Positions 16,278 to 25,545 of a stretch of DNA of 64,000 nt are shown here, piece after piece. The DNA is from Thalassospira sp. MCCC 1A03138 (GTDB lineage Bacteria > Pseudomonadota > Alphaproteobacteria > Rhodospirillales > Thalassospiraceae), in the NCBI RefSeq assembly GCF_002115785.1, contig NZ_JFJY01000001.1:682001-746000 (forward strand), in the 5' to 3' direction. Both the position numbers and the translations under genes were made by a program. How positions within the stretch are numbered: position 1 is the first letter of the stretch; every line of letters starts with the position of its first letter. Under the pieces are notes generated by a model that was given only the letters and a program-made list of their open reading frames with translations, searched no databases and had not been told where the DNA came from.

Positions 16278-16862
16278 ATGTCAGATTCTAACGGGGAGGC
16301 TCCCGCGCCGAAAGGCGGGGTGCTATCGGTGCTGAAACGACTTGATGACGGTTTATCCGTTGTCGAGCGTCAGTTACTGGGGTGGAGCATCGTGGTCATG
16401 GCCGTGAATACGGTCGCCAATGTGATCATGCGGCTGGGTTTCAGTTCGAGCATCTTCTTTTCCGAAGAGCTCAATCAATTTCTGATCATTCTTGTCACAT
16501 TCGTCGGCATCAGCGAAGCCGCCCGCATGGGGCGCCATATCCGCATGTCGGCCTTTACCGATATGCTGGGTCCGCAGGCCAGCAAGATCATGATGATCAT
16601 CATCACGCTGGGCACGGCGGCCCTTCTGTTTCTTCTGGCATGGTATTCTATCGGCTATGTTTCATCGCTGATCCAGTCCAACCGCCTGACGCCTGCCCTT
16701 CGCATTCCCTACTATCTGACCGTCCTCATCGTACCCTTTGGCTTAACCGTCACGGGGATCCAGTTCGTACTTGCCGCGGTAACGAATATCGTCAGACCCG
16801 GAACGCATCTGTCGTACCGGGTTGAAGATACGTTCTCCGAAGCTGACGACCATCATCTGTAG
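16278..16862 (+). CDS. uehB: TRAP transporter small permease (DctQ type) UehB
   Basis: 194 residues with four predicted membrane segments (about 37-55, 63-80, 100-125, 140-165), the DctQ topology. The segments FFSEELNQFLIILVTFVGISEAARMGRHIRM and LRIPYYLTVLIVPFGLTVTGIQF follow the usual DctQ pattern. GGAGG lies before the ATG. It pairs with UehC (13-base gap) to form the membrane part of the sodium-driven, binding-protein-dependent ectoine importer. The cytoplasmic N-terminus is longer than in many DctQ proteins. Confidence 0.88.
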   Translation: MSDSNGEAPAPKGGVLSVLKRLDDGLSVVERQLLGWSIVVMAVNTVANVIMRLGFSSSIFFSEELNQFLIILVTFVGISEAARMGRHIRMSAFTDMLGPQASKIMMIIITLGTAALLFLLAWYSIGYVSSLIQSNRLTPALRIPYYLTVLIVPFGLTVTGIQFVLAAVTNIVRPGTHLSYRVEDTFSEADDHHL

Positions 16863-16874
16863 GGGGACGGAAAA

Positions 16875-18158
16875 ATGGATCTTGGAACCACAATTCTCAT
16901 TGTGATGCTCGTCCTTCTGGTGCTGGGTTTCCCGATGATGGTGCCGCTGACCATGGCCAGCGTCGTCGCCTTTACCTTCTACATGCCGATTGATCCCAAA
17001 ATTCTGATCCAGCAAATGGTGACCGGGATTTCACCGGTGGCACTGATTGCCGTGCCGATGTTCATCTTTGCCGCCGATATCGTGACAAAGGGGCATACGG
17101 CCAACCGGCTGATTGATCTTGCCATGACCTTTGTCGGTCATGTGCGCGGCGGCCTTGCGGTTACCACTGCCCTTGGTTGTACGCTGTTTGGCGCGGTGTC
17201 GGGTTCGACACAGGCAACCGTGGTGGCGATGGGCGGACCATTGCGCCCGAAAATGCTTAAGGCAGGCTACAAAGACAGCTTTGCCATGGCCCTGATCATC
17301 AATGCCAGTGACATCGCGTTTCTGATCCCGCCCTCCATCGGCATGATCGTGTTTGGCGTCGTCGGCAAGGTATCCATCGGCGAACTGTTCCTCGCCGGGA
17401 TCGGCCCAGGCATTCTGATCCTGCTGATGTTTTCGGCCTATTGCGTGTACTACGCGAAAAGGAACAACATCCCGACCATCCCGCGCATGAGCTGGGCGGA
17501 ACGCGGCAAGGCGGTCGTCAATGCCGGTCCGGCCATCATGTTCCCGGTTCTGATTGTTGGCGGCATCTATCTCGGCTGGGTCAGCCCGACCGAAGTCGCC
17601 GCCGTTTCCGTGGTCTATGCCGTCATCCTTGAGGTTCTGATCTTCAAGTCGGTGAAATGGTCGGAAATGCTGGAAATCGCCCGTTCGACCGGCCTGATCA
17701 CCGCCGTGGTCTTCATCCTTGTCGGCGCGGGTACAACTTTCTCCTTCGTGATTTCCTTTGCCCAGATCCCACAGCACGTGATCGGTGCATTGGGCCTTGA
17801 AGGCGCGAACAGCTATCTGATCCTGGCTGCAATCTGCATCGCGTTCTTTATCGGTTGCATGTTCGTTGATCCGATTGTGGTCATTCTGGTTCTGACACCG
17901 ATCTTCATGCCGCTGGTGCGCGATGCCGGGCTTGATCCGGTGCTGGTCGGTACATTGGTGACCCTGCAGGTCGCCATCGGGTCGGCAACGCCACCATTTG
18001 GCTGCGATATTTTCACCGCCATCGCGATCTTCAGGCGACCTTATTACGAGGTCATCCGGGGCACGCCGCCCTTTATCTTCATGCTTCTGCTGGCCGCCGT
18101 GATTCTGGTTTTTGTTCCGCAGATCGCATTGTTCCTGCCGACCATGGCATTCCGTTAA
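16875..18158 (+). CDS. uehC: TRAP transporter large permease (DctM type) UehC
   Basis: 427 residues with about twelve hydrophobic segments. Family hallmarks are FGAVSGSTQATVVAMGG (first hairpin region), IPPSIGMIVFGVVGKVSIGELFLAGIGPG, WVSPTEVAAVSVVYA and PPFGCDIFTA near the end. It is the sodium-coupled channel subunit. It lies 13 bases after uehB and 97 bases before eutA in one rightward operon. Ectoine specificity is inferred from UehA and the neighbouring catabolic genes. Confidence 0.92.
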   Translation: MDLGTTILIVMLVLLVLGFPMMVPLTMASVVAFTFYMPIDPKILIQQMVTGISPVALIAVPMFIFAADIVTKGHTANRLIDLAMTFVGHVRGGLAVTTALGCTLFGAVSGSTQATVVAMGGPLRPKMLKAGYKDSFAMALIINASDIAFLIPPSIGMIVFGVVGKVSIGELFLAGIGPGILILLMFSAYCVYYAKRNNIPTIPRMSWAERGKAVVNAGPAIMFPVLIVGGIYLGWVSPTEVAAVSVVYAVILEVLIFKSVKWSEMLEIARSTGLITAVVFILVGAGTTFSFVISFAQIPQHVIGALGLEGANSYLILAAICIAFFIGCMFVDPIVVILVLTPIFMPLVRDAGLDPVLVGTLVTLQVAIGSATPPFGCDIFTAIAIFRRPYYEVIRGTPPFIFMLLLAAVILVFVPQIALFLPTMAFR

Positions 18159-18255
18159 CCGGCAGGGATCCGGGATCGTCCCGGAAAAGACGAACCACAA
18201 GATCAAACCGGGGTGCGGGCAATCATTGCCCCGCCCCATCAAGGAGTTCAGGACG

Positions 18256-19038
18256 ATGTCCGTTGCCCCCGCGGTCACGCCAGAGCCGGTAGACCTGTCC
18301 TATTTGCCTGATCCGGTTGCCCCGGCCGGGCGGATCGGGCTGATTACGCTCGCCACCGATTTCAACAGCGAGGATGACCTGCGCCGCATCATCCCCCACG
18401 ATGTCGGGCTGTTCACCACCCGCATTGAAAATGCCAATCCCATCACCGTCGACACCCTGCGCAGCATGGCCGACGATCTGCCACGTGCCGCACGCACACT
18501 GTTGCCGGGCTATGGGGTGGATGTTGCCATTTTCGGCTGCACGTCGGGCACGGCGGTCAATGGATCGGACCGGATCGAAGCCCTGATCAACAAGGGAATG
18601 CCGGGCACGGTGGTGACCAATCCGTTGCTGGCAACAGATGTCGCATTGCGAACAATCGGTGCGCAAAAAATCGCCGTGGTCGCCCCCTATGTTCTGGATG
18701 TCACCCGATCCGTTGCCGAACAACTGATCGCGCGCGGTTTCGATGTGACCCGGCTGCTGGGTTTCGGGCTTGAAAACGACATTGATATGACCGCAATCCC
18801 GCCCGATGCCCTGTTGGCTGCGGCATTACAGGCCAACAGCCCAGACGCCGATGCCGTGTTCATTTCCTGCACGGCCATCCGCTCGGCCGAGATTGCCGAA
18901 CGTGCGGAAAAGCTTCTGGGCAAGCCCGTGATCACCAGCAATCAGGCCATGATCTGGCATGCGCTGCATCTGATGAAATACGACAAACCGGTCACGGGGT
19001 TCGGAACCCTGTTTGACCACGCCCCACACAAATCGTAA
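18256..19038 (+). CDS. eutA: Hydroxyectoine utilisation protein EutA (Asp/Glu racemase superfamily)
   Basis: 260 residues from the ATG at 18256, which has AAGGAG at 18241-18246. Two cysteine motifs typical of the aspartate/glutamate racemase and maleate isomerase superfamily are present, FGCTSGTAVNG and ISCTAIRSAE, one in each half. EutA is thought to work with EutB and EutC in turning 5-hydroxyectoine into ectoine, perhaps by inverting a stereocentre; the chemistry is not fully settled. It is ten bases from eutB. Confidence 0.88.
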   Translation: MSVAPAVTPEPVDLSYLPDPVAPAGRIGLITLATDFNSEDDLRRIIPHDVGLFTTRIENANPITVDTLRSMADDLPRAARTLLPGYGVDVAIFGCTSGTAVNGSDRIEALINKGMPGTVVTNPLLATDVALRTIGAQKIAVVAPYVLDVTRSVAEQLIARGFDVTRLLGFGLENDIDMTAIPPDALLAAALQANSPDADAVFISCTAIRSAEIAERAEKLLGKPVITSNQAMIWHALHLMKYDKPVTGFGTLFDHAPHKS

Positions 19039-19048
19039 CGAGGTCGCC

Positions 19049-20038
19049 ATGAAGGAACCCATCACACTTGGTGATGTCCTTTCTGCCAGCAAGACCATCG
19101 CGGGCCATGTGATCCATACACCACTGCGCCCGTCTGCCAGCCTGTATGAGCGGATCGGATCGCCCGTGTGGCTGAAATGCGAACACCAGCAATATACCGG
19201 CAGCTTCAAACTGCGCGGGGCGGCAAACGCCGTTCTGAAACTGTCGCCCGAACAGAAGGAAAAGGGCGTTGTCGGCGTATCGACCGGCAATTATGGCCGC
19301 GCCCTTGCCAATGCGGCGCGCAATGCCGGGGTGCGCGCCGTCATCTGCATGTCCGAACTGGTCCCGAAAAACAAGGTCGAAGGCATCCGCGCCCAGGGTG
19401 CCGAAATTTGCATTTCCGGCACCTCGCAGGACGAAGCCCAAAAGGAAGTAGACCGTCTGGTTGCGGAAAAGGGCATGACCATGCTGCCCCCCTTTGACCA
19501 TGCCGACATCATCGCCGGGCAGGGAACCCTTGGCCTTGAAGTTCTGGAACAGCTTCCGGAAACGAACACGCTTCTGGTGCCGTTATCCGGCGGCGGGCTT
19601 CTGGCGGGTGTGGCACTGGCCGCAAAGTCAATCAATCCGGCGATCCGGGTTGTCGGCATTTCGATGGAACGCGGCTGTGCCATGATCACAAGCCTGCAGG
19701 AAGGCAAACCGACCGCGGTTCGGGAACTGCCGACACTGGCCGACAGCCTTGGCGGCGGCATCGGGCAAAACAACCAGTACACCTTCGATATGTGTGCCGA
19801 TCTGACCGATGACTTTGTTCTGGTGAACGAAGCCCAGATCGCCGACGGCATCCGGGCCGCCTATCACGATGACCAGCAGGTGATCGAAGGGGCGGCTGCC
19901 GTTGGCATCGCGGCCCTTCGCGCCGGGCTGATCGATAATCCCGGCACCACGGTCGTTCTGTCGACCGGCTGCAATATCGATATGGATTTGCATAAACGTA
20001 TTGTCGGCGGCGAAGACGTCGACCTGATGGCGGAGTAA
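19049..20038 (+). CDS. eutB: Hydroxyectoine utilisation dehydratase EutB (threonine dehydratase-like)
   Basis: 329 residues from the ATG at 19049, chosen over an in-frame start inside eutA because AACGAGG precedes it. It has the fold type II PLP motif YTGSFKLRGAANAV with the Schiff-base lysine, STGNYGRALANAAR and the glycine-rich phosphate loop LSGGGLLAGVALAAKS. It resembles threonine/serine dehydratase but sits between eutA and eutC, where EutB is proposed to remove the hydroxyl of hydroxyectoine. It ends five bases before eutC. Confidence 0.9.
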   Translation: MKEPITLGDVLSASKTIAGHVIHTPLRPSASLYERIGSPVWLKCEHQQYTGSFKLRGAANAVLKLSPEQKEKGVVGVSTGNYGRALANAARNAGVRAVICMSELVPKNKVEGIRAQGAEICISGTSQDEAQKEVDRLVAEKGMTMLPPFDHADIIAGQGTLGLEVLEQLPETNTLLVPLSGGGLLAGVALAAKSINPAIRVVGISMERGCAMITSLQEGKPTAVRELPTLADSLGGGIGQNNQYTFDMCADLTDDFVLVNEAQIADGIRAAYHDDQQVIEGAAAVGIAALRAGLIDNPGTTVVLSTGCNIDMDLHKRIVGGEDVDLMAE

Positions 20039-20043
20039 TCGAT

Positions 20044-21036
20044 ATGCCCAACATCAGAATTCTGACCGAAACCGACCTTCGCAACGTGATCACCCTTGAT
20101 ACCGATGCAATCGCCTGTATCGAAAACGCCTTTCTGGCCCTGGCGACCAAGGATGTGCGGATGCCGCCGATCCTTCGGCTTGATATCGACGACCACAATG
20201 GCGAGGTCGATGTCAAAACCGCCTATGTGCCGGGGCTCGACAGTTTCGCAATCAAGATCAGCCCCGGTTTCTTTGACAATCCGAAACTCGGCCTGCCGTC
20301 GGTCAACGGATTGATGAACCTTTTTTCGGCCAAAACCGGCCTGCTCGAAGCCGTGATGCTCGATAACGGTTATCTGACCGATGTGCGCACCGCCGCCGCC
20401 GGGGGTGTCGCCGCCAAACATTTGGCACGCAAGGATGCAAAACATGCCGCGATCTTCGGGGCCGGGGTGCAGGCGAAACTGCAGCTCAAGACGCTTAAAC
20501 TGGTACGCGGCATCACATCGGCCACCATCTGGGCACGCGACATGGCCAAGGCCGAACTCTGTGCCGCCGCCTGCGCCAGCGAGCTTGGCCTTTCCGTAAC
20601 CGCAACGCCCGATGGCCGGGCCGCGGCACAGGATGCCGACATTATTGTCACCACCACCCCCGCACGTGAACCGGTCCTTTTGTCGGACTGGGTCAAACCC
20701 GGCACCCATGTCACCGCGATGGGGTCGGATGCGGAACATAAAAACGAAATCGACCCGGCATTGATCGGCCGGGCAGACCTTTATGTGTGCGACAGCCTCT
20801 CGCAATGCCGGATTCTGGGCGAACTGCATCACGCCATTGATGCCCAGATCATCAAGGCCGACCACACATTTTCAGAACTGGGGCAGGTTATCGCCGGATC
20901 GGCATCTGGACGTAGGTCCGATGATGCGATCACGGTTGCCGATCTGACCGGTACGGGTGTCCAAGACACCGCAATCGCCACTCTCGCCCGTGCCCGCTGC
21001 GATGCAGCCAAGGCCGGGACCGAGATCACGTCGTAA
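20044..21036 (+). CDS. eutC: Hydroxyectoine utilisation protein EutC (ornithine cyclodeaminase/mu-crystallin family)
   Basis: 330 residues. The NAD-binding signature IFGAGVQAKLQLKTLKLVRG lies near residues 138-157 and is preceded by LTDVRTAAAGGVAAKHLAR, the family's substrate-side motif. The late GTHVTAMGSDAEHKNEIDP segment is also typical. Together with EutA and EutB it is proposed to convert 5-hydroxyectoine to ectoine; the reductive chemistry is inferred from family membership. Sixty bases separate it from the next gene. Confidence 0.9.
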   Translation: MPNIRILTETDLRNVITLDTDAIACIENAFLALATKDVRMPPILRLDIDDHNGEVDVKTAYVPGLDSFAIKISPGFFDNPKLGLPSVNGLMNLFSAKTGLLEAVMLDNGYLTDVRTAAAGGVAAKHLARKDAKHAAIFGAGVQAKLQLKTLKLVRGITSATIWARDMAKAELCAAACASELGLSVTATPDGRAAAQDADIIVTTTPAREPVLLSDWVKPGTHVTAMGSDAEHKNEIDPALIGRADLYVCDSLSQCRILGELHHAIDAQIIKADHTFSELGQVIAGSASGRRSDDAITVADLTGTGVQDTAIATLARARCDAAKAGTEITS

Positions 21037-21095
21037 TAACAAAGGGAAACAGGGTCAGGAAAAACTGAAACCCCGCCTTTTTTTGGAGGCCTGCA

Positions 21096-22277
21096 ATGAG
21101 CCAGGTTGAATTGAATTTCACGCGCGAGGAATATGCCGAGCGTCTGGAAAAAACAAAAAAAGCCATGGTGGAAAAGGGGCTCGATCTTTTGATCGTGACC
21201 GATCCATCAAACATGGCCTGGCTGACCGGCTATGACGGCTGGTCGTTTTATGTTCACCAATGCGTCCTCGTCCCGATCGAAGATGATCCGATCTGGTTCG
21301 GCCGGTCGCAGGACGCAAACGGGGCAAAGCGCACGGTCTATATGACCCATGACCGCATCATCCCCTATGCCGACTACTATGTGCAATCGACCACCCATCA
21401 CCCGATGGATTACCTGTCCGAGGTGATCGAACATCGCGGCTGGGGCACGCGCAATATCGGTGTTGAAATGGATAACTACTATTTCTCCGCCAGATGTTAC
21501 GCCCAATTGCAGGCCCATCTGCCCAATGCAAAGTTCCATGATGCCACGGCACTTGTGAACTGGCAGCGTGCCGTAAAATCCGAGACCGAGATTTTCTATA
21601 TGCGCCAGGCTGCCCGCATCGTCGAAAACATGCATGAACGCATTTTCGAAGTTGTCGAACCGGGCATGAAGAAAAACGAACTGGTTGCCGAAATCTATCG
21701 TTCCGGGATTGTCGGCATTGACGGGATCGGCGGGGATTATCCGGCGATTGTGCCGTTGCTGCCATCGGGTGCCGATGCCGGTGCACCGCATCTGACCTGG
21801 GATGACAAACCGATCCCCGGCGATGCCGGGACGTTTTTCGAGATTGCCGGTTGCTATAAACGCTATCATGCGCCGCTATCGCGCACGGTCTATCTGGGGC
21901 AGCCCGAACAGCGTTTCCTTGATGCCGAAAGTGCCCTGATCGAAGGCCTTCAGGCCGGGCTGGAAGCCGCCAAACCCGGCAATGTCTGCGAAGACATCGC
22001 CATTGCCTTCTTTGGCGTGCTGCAAAAATACGGCATCCACAAAGATAGCCGGTGCGGATACCCCATCGGGCTTTCCTATCCGCCCGACTGGGGCGAACGC
22101 ACCATGAGCCTGCGCCCCGGTGACCGCACGGTTCTTGAACCCGGCATGACATTCCATTTCATGCCCGGACTCTGGTTTGATGACTGGGGGATCGAGATCA
22201 CCGAAAGCATGATGATCACGGAAACCGGCAGCAAGACACTGACCAGTTATCCAAGGCAGCTATTCGTCAAAAACTGA
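21096..22277 (+). CDS. doeA: Ectoine hydrolase DoeA (EutD), M24 peptidase fold
   Basis: 393 residues with a creatinase/Xaa-Pro peptidase N-domain (MAWLTGYDGWSFYVHQCVLVP) and a pita-bread catalytic domain (about 165-390). DoeA opens the ectoine ring to N-acetyl-L-2,4-diaminobutyrate. The usual five metal ligands of true M24 peptidases are not all evident, in keeping with this family being hydrolases without the canonical dinuclear site; exact ligands need an alignment. GGAGG lies ahead of the ATG. In characterised bacteria this enzyme forms a complex with the deacetylase encoded next. Confidence 0.92.
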   Translation: MSQVELNFTREEYAERLEKTKKAMVEKGLDLLIVTDPSNMAWLTGYDGWSFYVHQCVLVPIEDDPIWFGRSQDANGAKRTVYMTHDRIIPYADYYVQSTTHHPMDYLSEVIEHRGWGTRNIGVEMDNYYFSARCYAQLQAHLPNAKFHDATALVNWQRAVKSETEIFYMRQAARIVENMHERIFEVVEPGMKKNELVAEIYRSGIVGIDGIGGDYPAIVPLLPSGADAGAPHLTWDDKPIPGDAGTFFEIAGCYKRYHAPLSRTVYLGQPEQRFLDAESALIEGLQAGLEAAKPGNVCEDIAIAFFGVLQKYGIHKDSRCGYPIGLSYPPDWGERTMSLRPGDRTVLEPGMTFHFMPGLWFDDWGIEITESMMITETGSKTLTSYPRQLFVKN

Positions 22278-22335
22278 CGCGAATACCGCCGATCACAATC
22301 GCATCGCAGATAAAATGCCGGTGCAAGACTGACAC

Positions 22336-22368
22336 GCAGGATACCGAAGGTCGCGGTATCCTGCCTTT
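22336..22368 (+). terminator. Intercistronic hairpin between doeA and doeB
   Basis: GCAGGATACCG (22336-22346) pairs perfectly with CGGTATCCTGC (22354-22364) around a seven-base loop and is followed by CTTTAT. It is a possible partial terminator or processing/stability site inside the operon. Confidence 0.55.
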
Positions 22369-22384
22369 ATGCAAGGAAACGGCC

Positions 22385-23389
22385 ATGACAAAGAAATCCC
22401 CGATTACGCCAACGATCCCGTTCGATCAGGATGGTGTTCATCACGGCTTTTTAAAGCTGCCCTATTCGCGTGATGATTCCGCGTGGGGGGCTGTGATGAT
22501 CCCGATCACGGTCATTCGCAACGGCAATGGCCCCACCGCCCTTCTGACCGGCGGCAATCACGGTGACGAATACGAAGGTCTGGTATCGCTGTTCAAACTG
22601 GCAGGGAAACTGTCACCCGCTGAAATCACCGGGCGGGTCATCATTTTACCGGCGATGAATTTCCCGGCTTTCCTGAATGCGTCGCGGACTTCCCCGATTG
22701 ACAAGGGCAACCTTAACCGCAGCTTCCCCGGCAAGGCCGACGGTACGGTGACACAGAAAATCGCCGATTACGTTCTGCGCCATCTGGTGCCCGAAGCCGA
22801 CATCGTCCTTGATCTGCATTCCGGCGGCAAGACGCTGGACTTCATCCCGTTTGCCGCCGTCCACGTCCTTGACGACAAGGAACAGGAAGCCCGCTGCGTA
22901 AACGCGATGAAAGCCTTTGCCGCCCCCTATTCAATGATGATGCTGGAACTTGATTCGGTTGGCATGTTCGACACGGTTGTTGAGGAAGCCGGCAAAACAT
23001 TCGTCACCACCGAACTGGGCGGCGGGGGGTCAACCACGGCTGAACGGGTGGCGATTGCCGATCGCGGGGTGCGCAACCTTCTGATCCATGCCGGTATTCT
23101 GACAGGTAAGCCCGACGTCCCCGACGATAGCGGCGTCATGCTCGATATGCCGGATGGCAACTGTTTCGTTGCGTCGGTTTCAGGCGGCCTGTTCGAACCT
23201 TGTGTCGATCTAGGGCAGATGGTCACGCGCGGTGATCTGATTGCGCGCGTTTACGATGCCAACCGGACCGGCTGGGTGCCGACCGAATACAAGGCACCGC
23301 GCGACGGCATCGTCGCCTGTCGCCATTTCCCCGGCCTGATCAAAACCGGCGACTGTCTTGCCGTCATTGCCGAGGTGGTCGGGAAATGA
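22385..23389 (+). CDS. doeB: N-alpha-acetyl-L-2,4-diaminobutyrate deacetylase DoeB (EutE)
   Basis: A 334-residue zinc hydrolase of the succinylglutamate desuccinylase/aspartoacylase group. GGNHGDEYEG supplies the HxxE zinc pair, DLHSGG the second histidine, and TTELGGGG the catalytic glutamate region. The C-terminal part (about 250-334) is the beta-rich domain of this family. It removes the acetyl group from the DoeA product, giving L-2,4-diaminobutyrate for DoeD. Its stop overlaps the start of the next gene by four bases (ATGA), so the regulator is translationally coupled. Confidence 0.92.
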   Translation: MTKKSPITPTIPFDQDGVHHGFLKLPYSRDDSAWGAVMIPITVIRNGNGPTALLTGGNHGDEYEGLVSLFKLAGKLSPAEITGRVIILPAMNFPAFLNASRTSPIDKGNLNRSFPGKADGTVTQKIADYVLRHLVPEADIVLDLHSGGKTLDFIPFAAVHVLDDKEQEARCVNAMKAFAAPYSMMMLELDSVGMFDTVVEEAGKTFVTTELGGGGSTTAERVAIADRGVRNLLIHAGILTGKPDVPDDSGVMLDMPDGNCFVASVSGGLFEPCVDLGQMVTRGDLIARVYDANRTGWVPTEYKAPRDGIVACRHFPGLIKTGDCLAVIAEVVGK

Positions 23390-23880
23390 TCAGGCTGGAT
23401 GATCAGGATCTGAAAATCCTGCTCACGCTGCAACGCGAGGGGCGCATCACCAAGGTCAAACTGGCCGAGGCGGTGAACCTTTCGCCAAGCCCGTGCTGGG
23501 AACGGCTCAAACGCCTTGAGGACCTTGGCGTCATTTCGGGCTATCACGCCCATATCAATCTGGAAATGCTGGTCAAACCGACGCTTGTGATGACCGAGGT
23601 AACATTGCGCCATCACCAGCACGAGGATTTCGCGATTTTCGAAAAGGCCGTTCAGGACATCCCGGAAATCGTCGAATGCTACGCCCTTGGCGGCGGGGTG
23701 GATTATATGCTCAAGGTGCTCTGCCGCGATGTCGATGCCTATCAGCGCCTGATCGACGGGCTTCTGATCGCGGGGATCGGCATTGACCGCTATTTCACCT
23801 ATATCGTCACCAAAAAGGTCAAGGTAACACCAGTCCCGCCGATTGACGCCCTTCTGGACCCGCCTGCCCGCACCCGATAA
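23386..23880 (+). CDS. doeX: Lrp/AsnC-family regulator of the ectoine cluster (DoeX/AsnC)
   Basis: 164 residues with the Lrp/AsnC helix-turn-helix (DDQDLKILLTLQREGRITKVKLAEAVNLSPSPCWERLKRLEDLGVI) and a RAM effector domain (YALGGGVDYMLKVLCRDVDAYQRLI). An AsnC regulator at the end of eut/doe operons is a known feature; DoeX binds upstream of doeA in Halomonas. Its ATGA overlap with doeB ensures co-production. It is a second layer of control beside EnuR. Confidence 0.9.
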   Translation: MIRLDDQDLKILLTLQREGRITKVKLAEAVNLSPSPCWERLKRLEDLGVISGYHAHINLEMLVKPTLVMTEVTLRHHQHEDFAIFEKAVQDIPEIVECYALGGGVDYMLKVLCRDVDAYQRLIDGLLIAGIGIDRYFTYIVTKKVKVTPVPPIDALLDPPARTR

Positions 23881-23897
23881 TCAAACGGCTTTGCACC

Positions 23898-23930
23898 GGA
23901 ATGCCATCCATGGCCATGCGATGGCATTCC
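23898..23930 (+). terminator. Hairpin at the end of the ectoine operon
   Basis: GGAATGCCATC (23898-23908) pairs perfectly with GATGGCATTCC (23920-23930) around an 11-base loop, 18 bases after doeX. No strong T run follows, so it may stop transcription or protect the 3' end. The rest of the gap to 24147 holds only a ribosome site (AAGGAGA, 24134-24140). Confidence 0.55.
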
Positions 23931-24147
23931 GCCTGCCTTCACCCGGTTGATCGGCGATGGATGATGTGGCGGAAAGCCGCCCACACCCACCGGAAGAAAG
24001 CCCCAAAAAACATCCCCACCAGCAATTAAACTCTTGGGCGAAACAAAGGCGAAAAGCGGCCAAACCGCCCCAATCCCCTTGATATTGGCCGTAAATTTGC
24101 CCGGAGGCCCGCGTAACCTTTTTGTCAGATGACAAGGAGATTATCGC

Positions 24148-25545
24148 GTGCCTGCACCTGAACAAACCAGTGAAACTGCGGAAAACAACCGCGGCGATAA
24201 AGTCTTTTTTGCTGCTTTCATGACCGGCATCGCCGCGATCAGCTTTGGTATCGGTGCGTTTGTCGTACTTGCCGAAGTACCACCCTACCAGTCGATGAAA
24301 AATGCTTGGCGTGCGGGCACCGCATTGTGGGAACAACGCACGAAATACAGCAGTGTTGAACGTCTTGATTTCTGGGCACCGGCACGGACCGAAGAAACCG
24401 GTGTGACGATCAATAAAACGGACAAGACCCAGAAAGGCCTGACGCTGTATTCATCGGGTGACGGGCCGCATGCGGTGCTGGTCGATATGGATGGCAACAT
24501 CGTCCATGAATGGCGCATGCCGTTCAGCGAAATCCACGATGAAACATCGCCGATCCCCAATCCGCAAAAAGACGATTTCATGCATTGGCATACCGCCAAA
24601 ATGGCGCCCGATGGTGATCTGATCGTGCAATATACCGCAGCGGGCGACACGCCATATGGCTATGGCATGGCCAAGATCGACCGGGATTCGAAACCGGTCT
24701 GGAAATATCTGGGGACCGCGCATCACGATTTTTCGATTGCGCCCGATGGCCGGGTTTATGCCCTGACCCAGGAATTCCGCTTTAACTCATATCCCAACCG
24801 CAAACAGCTGACCCCGCCACGTCTGGACGATTTCGCGGTGATCCTGTCCCCCGAAGGCAAGGAAATCAAACGCGTGTCGATCCTCGATGCGCTGATCAAT
24901 TCCAGCTACGCCAACATGGTCGATTTCACGCCCTATTTCTCGAACGAGGACGTGCTGCACACCAACACGATCCAGTTGATTACCGAAGAAACCGCAGAGA
25001 ACTTTGAACAGGGCAAGGCGGGCGATGTTGTTCTGTCCTTCCGTGATCTTGGCATCATTGCCGTGCTTGATATTGATGCGGAAAAAGTCGTCTGGGCAAC
25101 ACGTGGCCCCTGGCTGGGGCAGCATGACCCGGATGTCCTGCCAAACGGCGATATCCTGCTGTTTGACAATCAGGGGCAGCTTGCCGATCCGGAAGCCGGT
25201 CAATCGCGCATCCTGCAAATCGATCCCGCAACCAACGGCATCACCTGGGAATACAAGGGCACGGCCGAACACAGGTTCGACAGCAATATCCGTGCTGATC
25301 AGCAACGCCTTGAAAATGGCAATACCCTGATCACCGAATCATCGGGTGGCCGCCTTCTCGAAGTCACCCCCGAAGGCGAGATCGTCTGGGAATACCACAA
25401 CCCGATCCGCCGTGATGATCCCGATAACGCTGGCAAGAAACTGATCCCCGTCGTGTCGCAGGCCGAGCGCATCAGCGATGAACGCGCCGCCCTTTATAGC
25501 GACACCGACTTCACCCCGACCTCCACGAATGGAGACAACCAATGA
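24148..25545 (+). CDS. Membrane-anchored arylsulfotransferase-like beta-propeller protein
   Basis: 465 residues from a GTG start with AAGGAGA seven bases upstream. Residues about 20-42 form an N-terminal membrane anchor, so the rest is probably periplasmic. The body has repeated blade-like segments of an arylsulfotransferase propeller: HAVLVDMDGNIVHEWRMPF, FMHWHTAKMAPDGDL, HHDFSIAPDGRVYALTQEF, GQHDPDVLPNGDILLFDNQG and LEVTPEGEIVWEYHNP. PAPS-independent AssT enzymes move sulfate from a phenolic sulfate to a phenolic acceptor through a histidine. Several histidines are available here but the catalytic one cannot be named. It is the first of four coupled genes ending in a PAPS-type sulfotransferase. 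Confidence 0.8.
   Translation: MPAPEQTSETAENNRGDKVFFAAFMTGIAAISFGIGAFVVLAEVPPYQSMKNAWRAGTALWEQRTKYSSVERLDFWAPARTEETGVTINKTDKTQKGLTLYSSGDGPHAVLVDMDGNIVHEWRMPFSEIHDETSPIPNPQKDDFMHWHTAKMAPDGDLIVQYTAAGDTPYGYGMAKIDRDSKPVWKYLGTAHHDFSIAPDGRVYALTQEFRFNSYPNRKQLTPPRLDDFAVILSPEGKEIKRVSILDALINSSYANMVDFTPYFSNEDVLHTNTIQLITEETAENFEQGKAGDVVLSFRDLGIIAVLDIDAEKVVWATRGPWLGQHDPDVLPNGDILLFDNQGQLADPEAGQSRILQIDPATNGITWEYKGTAEHRFDSNIRADQQRLENGNTLITESSGGRLLEVTPEGEIVWEYHNPIRRDDPDNAGKKLIPVVSQAERISDERAALYSDTDFTPTSTNGDNQ

Noticed and set aside
17031-18278. 415-codon open frame on the minus strand
   Set aside because: Antisense to uehC; composition dominated by D, H, Q, R and N as expected from the reverse of a membrane protein gene.
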